Both the position numbers and the translations under genes were made by a program. Shown here in pieces: positions 42,940-50,289 of a stretch of 64,000 bases of DNA (within the stretch, counting starts at the first letter, position 1; every line of letters starts with the position of its first letter). Below the pieces are notes generated by a model. The model searched no databases and was not told the origin of the DNA. It saw only the letters and a program-made list of their open reading frames with translations. Origin of the DNA: CALDTK01 sp963837005 (GTDB lineage: Bacteria > Bacteroidota > Bacteroidia > Chitinophagales > Saprospiraceae); assembly GCA_963837005.1 (NCBI GenBank), contig CAWIMC010000021.1:62001-126000 (forward strand). The letters run 5' to 3'.

Positions 42940-44137
42940 CTACGCCATCGCCCCCCAGAACCCAGGCCAGCTCTTCGCCACCACACTCTCATCTTCGAAA
43001 GTGACCTCCCCCAGCGTCCGTAGCAGTGCGAAGGCCATCGCCATCCGGTGGTCGTGATAAGTCTCGATGTGCACCTTGCCGTCCCACGTGGCCTTCCCTT
43101 CCTGCATGTAGTGTTCGCCGGTGGCGCCGCCGAGGAGTTGGGCCGGGAGTTTGGCGAGGCTCACCCCAACCTTGGCGAGTTCGGCTTTCAGGGCTGCGAT
43201 GCGGTCGGTTTCTTTGATCTTTAGGGTTTGGAGACCCTGGAAGAGCGCAGTCGTACCTCCGACGGCACAAAGGACGGAAAAGGTTTGCGCGAGGTCTGGA
43301 CACTTGGCGAAGTCGTACTCCCACATCGCGGGGAACGTGTCACTCGTTTTGCGGAAACGCGCCCCGCCGTCCTCGAACGTCGTCTCGACGCCCCAATCCT
43401 CGACGATGTCGGCCGTCACGCGATCCCCCTGGAGACTGTCGTCGAAGAGCATCGGGCAGAAGGCCTCCTTGCCGGCATCTCCCGCCGCCACGCTCGCCGC
43501 CACATAACTCGCCGCCGACCAGTCCGACTCCACCGTGTACTCGCCGCCGAAATAGGGCTGCGCGCTCACCGTCACGGTCTGCTCGCCGATCTCGACCTCC
43601 GCCCCGAAGTGCCGCATCATCGCCACCGTCATGTCGAGGTAGGGCCGGCTCACGAGGTCGCCCGTCCATTCGAGTTTGAGGCCTTTCGGCAAAACGGGGC
43701 CTATCATGAGCAGGGCGCTCAGGAACTGACTGGAGATGTTGCCGGGGAGCTGGGCTTCGCTATTGGGGCTTTCGCCAAAACCCGCGATACGTAGTGGGGG
43801 ATAGCCCTCCTCGCCGAGGTATTCAATGTCCGCACCCAACTGTCGCAACGCGTCGACCAGCGGCGCGCAGGGCCGCTGCAACATTCGCTCGCTACCGGTA
43901 AGGGTCTGCGTGCCGGGTTGCGTGCAGAGGTAGGCCGTGAGGAAACGAAAGGTCGTGCCCGCCGGGCCAACGTCGAGGCGTCGCCCCGTCCGCGACCTGT
44001 CCGAGCAACTCCACCATCGTCTGCGTGTCCTGCGCATCGGAGACGTTGTGGAGGGTGACGCTGTCCGCGGGTGCGAGTGCCTGAATGACAAGGGCACGGT
44101 TGGCGAGGGACTTAGAGGCGGGGAGGGGGATGGTCAT
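42940..44137 (-). pseudogene. aroA: EPSP synthase, interrupted by a +1 frameshift
   Basis: The N terminus, from the ATG at 44137, has the substrate-binding PLPASKSLANRALVIQ. The rest, in the next frame, resumes at RRLDVGPAGTTFRFLTAYL. It carries the later landmarks GDLVSRPYLDMTV, ESDWSAASY and LKIKETDRIAALKAEL, and ends near residue 398. One extra G in a GGGG run near 43985 explains the break. AroA makes EPSP in the shikimate pathway and is needed for aromatic amino acids, so an artefact is likely. Hairpin elements lie at 43346 (GCG/CGC), 43681 (GCC/GGC) and 43767 (exact). Confidence 0.9.
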
Positions 44138-44344
44138 AGCGGGGCGAAAGGTATACGGCACCCCCGCAAACGCGGGTCGGAGCAAATACTTCTTTGCTAT
44201 GATTACCTCCGCGACATCTTGCGTACCGTACGGCCCTGCGTCGGCCGTGATACTTATGCTTGTGCGCACTGAGTACGGTTTTAGTACACCCACGCTTCGT
44301 ACAAAACTTCCGCGTCAAACCCGGTTCGCAATGCAGCGATCGCC

Positions 44345-44352
44345 TACATTTG
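44345..44352 (+). promoter_or_regulatory. Possible -7 box upstream of the lipoprotein gene
   Basis: TACATTTG fits TAnnTTTG and lies 16 bases before the ATG at 44369. A convincing -33 box is not visible. The 230-base spacer from 44138 holds nothing else recognisable. Confidence 0.4.
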
Positions 44353-44368
44353 AAACACAATACGCGCA

Positions 44369-45763
44369 ATGTCGAACGCTTACAAATTTGTTGCCTTATG
44401 GGGGGTGTTCTTCTCGGCGCTCTGTATCACTTCTGGGTGTAACAAGGATGATGATGTGTCCACCACTGAGGACACGCGACTCGAAGTGACCTCCGTGCCG
44501 CTCCTACCGGCACCCGAGCTTCCGGCGAGCTCTTACTTCATCGGTCCGATCATCAACCACCAAGTCCTCGCCAATGGACCTAGGTCGGAGCGCGGGACCC
44601 TGATGGAGTCAACCTTTCGCCAGGGGTCATTCGGCCAGCCACGCCTGATCGATCCCTTCCCCGACGAAGCCTCCACCATTGAGCTCACCGCCCTGGGCGA
44701 CCGAATCTTGGTCTACAATCAGCCGTCCGACCGCCCCCAACTTACGAGTGTCATGTACACAGGTTACGGCCAATCATATCCGGTGAGCCTATGTCAAAAC
44801 GTCCCCGGGAAGTGCTTCGCGACGCACTTCCGCCCCAGCGCGGCCGGGATGGTCTTGTTGGAGCTCAATCGCGAAAAGGTAGCCGAAGTCGACTACTGGC
44901 TACGGTACCTCCCGCGGGAAGGGTCTGCAGATGTGCTTGTGCACGCGCTCCCTACTACGACCGGTAGGATCGAACTGCTCGGAACCGTTGATCGCAACGG
45001 GGTGCAGTTCGGTGCATACGTTATCGTTGCCAGCAACAATACCCTCACCATCACCCCATTCTCGTTTAGCCACGCCGACCCACAGGGCACCTACCGTGAG
45101 GGCGTTCGACAGGCTCTCGGTTTGACATTTCTCGCAGGGCCAGGCTGGGACGTAGCTTCTCTCTATGGAAACTCCTTCTCACTTGTGCTGGGCACGAAGG
45201 CCGAGGTGGGTTTTGAGTGGTCGACTGAGGATCTGTCGCTCGAGTCTACCGGTCTGTTTGGCCCAACCGACTTCAGGTCGGCAGTTAGTGCGAGCAACTA
45301 CTACGGACAGGACTTCCGCGCACAGCAAGGACTTAATGGTTACGTGCTGGGCCACCGCGAGACAGATAGCCCGCTCGACTACGGGTCCATCTACCGACTG
45401 GAAGGCAACCAACTTCGCACGATTTGGAACGGGAACATGGCGAGACTCAAGCCACGGGATGAGAAATTTGGCCTGGGTGCGCAGTTCTACGGCGGGGGGC
45501 GGTGGTTCGTCTTTGGACGTGATGGTGAAAATCTTTACCTGTACGACGATTTCTCTATACTCCAGCTAAATGTGTCGAGCGGTGAGATCACAGGAGCGTG
45601 GGAGACCTTGACGCCCGGCAACGTAACCCTCAATAGCGAGCGCGGCTACATCAAGGCGATCAACTATGAAAGTGGCTTCGTCAATATCCTGGCGGTTCGG
45701 TTCGGAGGCTTTGCGGAGACGGATGTCGATGATGTATTTACGGCGAGATTTAAGGTGCAGTAG
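44369..45763 (+). CDS. Large hypothetical lipoprotein
   Basis: 464 residues. A lipoprotein signal (FFSALCITSGCNKDDD) places it in the outer membrane; the acidic residues after the cysteine fit surface export. The mature part is a long, beta-rich domain without a recognised family; the even spacing of beta segments could suggest a propeller, but this is a guess. It is one of the longest genes here without a hairpin element. Confidence 0.65.
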   Translation: MSNAYKFVALWGVFFSALCITSGCNKDDDVSTTEDTRLEVTSVPLLPAPELPASSYFIGPIINHQVLANGPRSERGTLMESTFRQGSFGQPRLIDPFPDEASTIELTALGDRILVYNQPSDRPQLTSVMYTGYGQSYPVSLCQNVPGKCFATHFRPSAAGMVLLELNREKVAEVDYWLRYLPREGSADVLVHALPTTTGRIELLGTVDRNGVQFGAYVIVASNNTLTITPFSFSHADPQGTYREGVRQALGLTFLAGPGWDVASLYGNSFSLVLGTKAEVGFEWSTEDLSLESTGLFGPTDFRSAVSASNYYGQDFRAQQGLNGYVLGHRETDSPLDYGSIYRLEGNQLRTIWNGNMARLKPRDEKFGLGAQFYGGGRWFVFGRDGENLYLYDDFSILQLNVSSGEITGAWETLTPGNVTLNSERGYIKAINYESGFVNILAVRFGGFAETDVDDVFTARFKVQ

Positions 45764-45846
45764 GGCTAGGGCGCTCGGCCTGAGGTAGGGGCGGCCGCAG
45801 AAGAACTCCAGCCATTGAGCGTGATGCAGGTCCCTATAAACAGTGC

Positions 45847-45884
45847 TTTGGTGCAAATTGCACATCAAATGTGTAATTTGCACC
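45847..45884. promoter_or_regulatory. Palindromic operator overlapping a promoter, before the AAA/DUF4143 gene
   Basis: GGTGCAAATT at 45850-45859 and AATTTGCACC at 45875-45884 form perfect 10-base arms; inner CACA / TGTG extends the symmetry around a TCAAA loop. The palindrome ends one base before the start codon. A TTTG at 45847 and a TAATTTG at 45874 could be promoter boxes within it, so binding of a dimer here would block transcription or translation. Confidence 0.75.
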
Positions 45885-45885
45885 G

Positions 45886-47043
45886 ATGATCGATCGCGCT
45901 CGTATTTTCAGACAACTCGAAGCCGACCTTAAGTATTACCCGGCCGTCGGTATCGTGGGCGCGCGTCAGGTCGGCAAAACCACGCTGGTACGGCAGATCG
46001 TGGCAGAGCGCCCCAAAGAAGTTACCTACCTCGACTTACAACTACCGTCGAAGCGACAACTGCTAACCGATGCCGAAAGCTACCTACGCGCTAAGCGGGA
46101 CCAGATGGTGGTACTGGACGAGGTCCAGACGATGCCCGAGTTGTTTCCGATCCTACGCGGACTCATCGACGAGGACCGCCGCCCCGGGAGATTTTGCCTC
46201 CTGGGATCGGCTGCGCCGGAGCTGCTTCGGTCTACGGCGGAGTCCCTCGCAGGACGGATTAGCTATACCGAACTTCAGCCATTTGCCTTCGCCGAACTCG
46301 GAGACGTCGACCCTGAGGTTCATTGGTTGCGCGGTGGCTACCCCGTAGCGTACCTCACGGACGACGGCGGTCGGCGGACGCGCTACTTCCGCGACTACTT
46401 ACAGACTTTTGTCGGGACTGATCTCCGCGACTTGGCTGGCGGGGCGGACCCCGAGGGGATGCGGCGGCTCGTGATCATGCTGACTCACCTACAGGGCCAA
46501 ACGCTGAACATTAGTCAGCTCTCGCGTTCATTAGGGGTTGCCACTACCACGATCAATAGATATCTGGACGTGCTTGCGGCTGCCTTCCTGATACGCATCG
46601 TCCGTCCGTACCTACCCAACCTTCGAAAACGCCTTACAAAGGCCCCCAAGGTTTTCCTGCGAGATAGTGGTTTCCTCCACGGATTGCTCGATATCGAAAC
46701 GTTTGAGGGGCTACTCACGCACCCGGTAGTTGGCGGCAGTTGGGAAGGGTACGTTGGTGAGCAATTGCGGTCTGTGCTCGGCGCAGGTGTCGAGTTATTC
46801 CACTACCGTACGGCAAAGCAACACGAGATCGATTACGTGTGTCATCACCCCAAACTCGGGCTACTCGGATTCGAGGTCAAACGCTCTAACGCGCCCTCGC
46901 TGTCGGCTTCGTTCTACACCGCTGTCGAGGACATCGGACCCGACAAGGTCTATGTCGTGACGCCTAGTACGCAGCGGCATCCGATCGGAGAGCGCGTCGA
47001 AGTGCTCGGGTTGAGAGAAGTTCTATCGGTGCTTACGCGATAA
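45886..47043 (+). CDS. AAA-family ATPase with DUF4143 (COG1373 type)
   Basis: 385 residues. The P-loop is GARQVGKTTLVRQ, Walker B is MVVLDEVQTMPELF, and a sensor segment FCLLGSAAPELL follows, all within the AAA_14 domain. DUF4143 follows, with a winged-helix-like part (LNISQLSRSLGVATTTINRYL) and a nuclease-like C terminus (FHYRTAKQHEIDYVCHHPKLGLLGFEVKRSN, resembling a PD-(D/E)xK core). These genes are common, often strain-variable, and of unknown function; defence or regulatory roles have been suggested. A palindrome sits immediately upstream. Confidence 0.88.
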   Translation: MIDRARIFRQLEADLKYYPAVGIVGARQVGKTTLVRQIVAERPKEVTYLDLQLPSKRQLLTDAESYLRAKRDQMVVLDEVQTMPELFPILRGLIDEDRRPGRFCLLGSAAPELLRSTAESLAGRISYTELQPFAFAELGDVDPEVHWLRGGYPVAYLTDDGGRRTRYFRDYLQTFVGTDLRDLAGGADPEGMRRLVIMLTHLQGQTLNISQLSRSLGVATTTINRYLDVLAAAFLIRIVRPYLPNLRKRLTKAPKVFLRDSGFLHGLLDIETFEGLLTHPVVGGSWEGYVGEQLRSVLGAGVELFHYRTAKQHEIDYVCHHPKLGLLGFEVKRSNAPSLSASFYTAVEDIGPDKVYVVTPSTQRHPIGERVEVLGLREVLSVLTR

Positions 47044-47058
47044 GTTTTGGCGAAAGCC
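47044..47058 (+). repeat. Hairpin element, exact copy, directly after the AAA/DUF4143 stop codon
   Basis: GTTTTGGCGAAAGCC begins at the first base after the TAA at 47041-47043. No T run follows, so a terminator role is not obvious. Confidence 0.9.
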
Positions 47059-47190
47059 GAATCACACGAAACACTCTACAGTATCGCCTCTGGACTTATG
47101 GCCAACATAAGCCATACAGCAATTAATTCAGCAGACTACGCCATAGACGCGGGCTCCAATAGCTCTTACGGGAAGTTAATTAGACACCCT

Positions 47191-47601
47191 TTAAATCTTC
47201 CTCCGCGTGTGGAGGTGGATGAGGATGCCTGCGCCAACGTTATAGTCATAGGAGCTTCGGTACCCTCTGAGTATCTCGACTTGACCAATCTCGTTTGGGT
47301 TTAGGAACTTGTTTGCCTCGAAGTAGGAAAAGCATCCGATTACATCGTCGACGCGGAACTGTACCGGACGCCCGCTCACAAGTACCTCCGCACTGCTGCC
47401 GCGATCGCTAACGTACACTCCGGGGAACTGTACGAGGACATCGGCCAGCGTGTTGAACTGCTCCGGAATCACCTTATTAGCTAAGGCGAGGTTGGGATTG
47501 TTGTAGCCGGTGTACGGGCTACCAGTACTGAGGCGCTCAGCCTCTTTGGAGCAACTCATGGCCAGAAGGCAAGCAACGAAGATCAGACCTGTAGCTCTCA
47601 T
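47191..47601 (-). CDS. Lipoprotein with a TonB-receptor plug-like domain
   Basis: 136 residues. A lipoprotein signal (FVACLLAMSCSKEAE) is followed by a single small domain resembling the plug of TonB-dependent receptors: FNTLADVLVQFPGVYV, then GSSAEVLVSGRPVQFRVDD, then IGQVEILRGYRSS, ending NVGAGILIHLHTRR. There is no beta-barrel. Free-standing plug lipoproteins occur in Bacteroidota, but their role is not established. Confidence 0.75.
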   Translation of the reverse strand: MRATGLIFVACLLAMSCSKEAERLSTGSPYTGYNNPNLALANKVIPEQFNTLADVLVQFPGVYVSDRGSSAEVLVSGRPVQFRVDDVIGCFSYFEANKFLNPNEIGQVEILRGYRSSYDYNVGAGILIHLHTRRKI

Positions 47602-47692
47602 GCCAAAATCAACGCTGATTTGACATTATAGTTGCAGAGCAAACCACGTTCCTAAATTCGCTCACCAAGGGTAGAGAGTCGCCAGCAAACGC

Positions 47693-48697
47693 CTACAGCC
47701 CCGCCGCCGCACTCACCGCCAGCATCCGATCGATACTCGCCCGACCCTCATCGATAATCCACTCCGGCAGCTCGATCTCCGGCAATTCGAACTCCATGCA
47801 GGTGTAGAGCTTCTCCATCGTGTTGCGCTTCATGTGCGGGCACTCGTTGCAGGCGCAGGTGTTGTCCGGGGGCGCGGGGATGAACTCGGCGTCCGGGCGC
47901 GACTTGATCATCTGGTGGATGATGCCGGCCTCGGTAGCCACGATGAAGGTTTTGACGGAAGTCTGCTCCTTGGCGTAGCGCAGGAGGCCGGACGTGGAGC
48001 CGATGTAGTCGGCCTGCTCCAGCAGCTTCGGTTCGCACTCAGGATGGGCCATGAGCTTGGCGGCGGGATTTCGGACCTTGAGCTGGGCAATCTTCTCGTC
48101 CGAGAAAATCTCGTGCACCATACAGGAGCCATTCCAGAGGCGCATGTCGCGGCCGGTCTGCTTGATGAGGTACTTGCCAAGGTTGATGTCTGGCGCGAAG
48201 ATGATCGGCTGGTCTTTCGGGATCGAGTTAATGATGTGCACGGCGTTGGTCGACGTGCAGCAGATGTCGGTGAGGGTCTTGAGCTCGGCGGTGCAGTTGA
48301 TGTAGCTCACGACCACGTGGTCGGGGTAGAGTTCCTTGTACTTGCGGAACAGGTGCGGCGGGCAGCTATCGGCCAGGCTACACCCCGCCTTCAGGTCCGG
48401 CAGGAGCACCTTCTTGCTCGGGCTCAGCATCTTGGCCGTTTCGGCCATAAAGTGCACCCCTGCGAACACAATGATATCGGCATCCGTGGCCGCCGCCTGC
48501 TGGCTCAGGCCGAGTGAATCCCCGACGTAGTCCGCAATGTCCTGGATTGGGCCGTCCTGGTAGTAGTGCGCCAGCACCACCATGTTCTTCTCCTTCTTGA
48601 GCCTCGTGATCTCGGCGGCGAAGTCGAGGTTCGGATCGACGTCGAGGTCGAGGTAGCCGTTGCGGGTCAGGTTGGCGGTAGCACGGGAGAGGTCCAT
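47693..48697 (-). CDS. nadA: Quinolinate synthase
   Basis: 334 residues. NadA condenses iminoaspartate with dihydroxyacetone phosphate to quinolinate, using a [4Fe-4S] cluster. Cluster cysteines lie in AGCSLADSC, MVHEIFSDEK is a conserved segment, and the last cysteines are in CACNECPHM. The N terminus has VVLAHYYQDGPIQDIADYVGDS. No nadB or nadC is adjacent. A GAC/GTC-stem variant of the hairpin element lies at 47949-47963, encoding TSVKT. Confidence 0.95.
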   Translation of the reverse strand: MDLSRATANLTRNGYLDLDVDPNLDFAAEITRLKKEKNMVVLAHYYQDGPIQDIADYVGDSLGLSQQAAATDADIIVFAGVHFMAETAKMLSPSKKVLLPDLKAGCSLADSCPPHLFRKYKELYPDHVVVSYINCTAELKTLTDICCTSTNAVHIINSIPKDQPIIFAPDINLGKYLIKQTGRDMRLWNGSCMVHEIFSDEKIAQLKVRNPAAKLMAHPECEPKLLEQADYIGSTSGLLRYAKEQTSVKTFIVATEAGIIHQMIKSRPDAEFIPAPPDNTCACNECPHMKRNTMEKLYTCMEFELPEIELPEWIIDEGRASIDRMLAVSAAAGL

Positions 48698-48839
48698 AGG
48701 GGGGCGAGTATACAGGCTACCGAAGCAACGCTACGTTAGGTAGGTAAGGTTGAAGAGTCGGCTGTCCGAAGGTAGCCTGATCTCCCTGTAGCCGAGCAAC
48801 CCAAAACCCTCCCCGCCCACCGCACCGTTACTCCCTCGC

Positions 48840-49655
48840 ATGTCGGTGACCCTCCTCCAACGCGAACGCCAGCAACTCGTGTCCGCCGGGCGCACCGCCC
48901 TTACGGCCGTGGCCTTCCTCTGGATCTTCCACGCCATCCGCTGGCTGCTGGGATATCCGGCCGTCGGATTCGGGATCGTGCCAAGGACACTCGAAGGTCT
49001 GCCCGGACTCCTCACCGCGCCACTTGTCCACGGTGATTGGGCGCACCTGGCCAACAACTCCGTGCCGTTGCTGTCGTCGATCTTTTTGCTCGTCTACTTC
49101 TACCCCCGCATCGCGACGCGGGCGATCCTCAGCATGTACGTCCTCACCAACCTGCTGGTTTGGCTGCTCGCACGGGGCGCGGGCTGGGGAGCCGACGTAT
49201 CGATTAGCCACATTGGGGCCAGTGGGGTAGCGTATGCGCTGGTAGGCTTCCTGTTTTTCTTCGGCATCTTCAAGCGCTCCGTGCAGAGTATTATCGTGGC
49301 GCTGGTCATACTGCTGTATTTCTCGGGGATGATTGCGGGGGTCCTGCCCGACCAACTCAACGTGAGCTGGGAGAGTCACCTGATCGGCGGGATCGTGGGC
49401 GGTTTCGTAGCTTGGCGCTACCGCAGCAGTCTCGTGTCTCATGTACCCGAACCTCGCAAACAGGTCTACCAGCGCGAGCCTTACCTCCCCGCAGACACCT
49501 TCACGTATACGATGCGCGAGCGCGAGGAACTACGCCAGGCCGCCCTCGAGGCAGAACGCCAGCGCGTCATAGCCGAGGCGGAGGCCGTAGCGCAAATGCG
49601 CGCCCGCCGCGAGGAGGAGGACAGCGAGCGCTGGCGGCGGATGGGGGAGTGGTGA
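48840..49655 (+). CDS. Rhomboid family intramembrane serine protease
   Basis: 271 residues. Six or so membrane helices occupy about 20-200. The rhomboid marks are HGDWAHLANNSVPL, the catalytic serine in SHIGASGVAYALVGF (GxSG), and the histidine in ESHLIGGIVGGF. A charged C-terminal tail of about 60 residues is Arg/Glu-rich and probably a coiled coil in the cytoplasm. Rhomboids cleave membrane proteins within the bilayer; the substrate is unknown. Confidence 0.9.
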   Translation: MSVTLLQRERQQLVSAGRTALTAVAFLWIFHAIRWLLGYPAVGFGIVPRTLEGLPGLLTAPLVHGDWAHLANNSVPLLSSIFLLVYFYPRIATRAILSMYVLTNLLVWLLARGAGWGADVSISHIGASGVAYALVGFLFFFGIFKRSVQSIIVALVILLYFSGMIAGVLPDQLNVSWESHLIGGIVGGFVAWRYRSSLVSHVPEPRKQVYQREPYLPADTFTYTMREREELRQAALEAERQRVIAEAEAVAQMRARREEEDSERWRRMGEW

Positions 49656-49725
49656 AGGGTGACTTTGAGCTATACCGTCCTGCTGACCATGCGGAGCGAT
49701 CCCGACAGAACTGTACTTTTACCAC

Positions 49726-50289
49726 ATGTCGAGATACCTGACGCTAGTGCTCCTGTGCAATGTTTTGGCGCAAGCCGCTTGCTCTTTCACGAAAGATCTC
49801 GAACAACATCGCTCTGAGTTGCTGGCCGCCGTCGGACCGGAGGTGCCCCTAGCCGAAAAGCGAGACGCCGTCGGCTTCTCGACAGTCCGCATGATGCACG
49901 AGGCCGTCGACCGACTCAACCCGAAGAAGGGCGTCAAGTACGTGGAGGCTTACGCCAAAACGAACGGCGTGCTTCTCGATAGCCTCGTCGCCCAGATTAC
50001 CCGCGCTCAAAACAAGATGACTACTCGTGAGCAGGTCGCTTTCGGACTGAGCGCCGCCACACGCCCCTACGCCCGGGAGGCGATCGCGCTCATCCCTCGG
50101 TTCGTGAAGAAATACGAGCAAGTACGAGCCGTCAACCGGATCACGGGCAACCTAAAGGACGCCGTTCTCGGTCGGCTCGGCGACCAGCTCGGCGGCTTCC
50201 TCGGCGACGTCGAGACCTCGGGCGGTACCGCTCCTCACGTGCCGCTCGAGGTGCAGGGGGAGCGTGAAGCAGAACGTGACCCCGGCTGA
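49726..50289 (+). CDS. Hypothetical lipoprotein or secreted protein
   Basis: 187 residues. The signal region (YLTLVLLCNVLAQAACSF) ends at a possible lipobox cysteine, and an exact hairpin element (49762-49776, GCAA loop) encodes VLAQA in it. A second exact copy, inverted, lies at 49947-49961 (AYAKT). The mature part is helical with no recognised family. The last 138 bases overlap the convergent histidine-kinase gene, so one of the two C termini may be artificially long. Confidence 0.55.
   Translation: MSRYLTLVLLCNVLAQAACSFTKDLEQHRSELLAAVGPEVPLAEKRDAVGFSTVRMMHEAVDRLNPKKGVKYVEAYAKTNGVLLDSLVAQITRAQNKMTTREQVAFGLSAATRPYAREAIALIPRFVKKYEQVRAVNRITGNLKDAVLGRLGDQLGGFLGDVETSGGTAPHVPLEVQGEREAERDPG

Noticed and set aside
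47047..47304. 85-residue frame after the AAA/DUF4143 gene
   Set aside because: It begins inside the hairpin element and runs antisense into the plug-like lipoprotein gene, with no domain.
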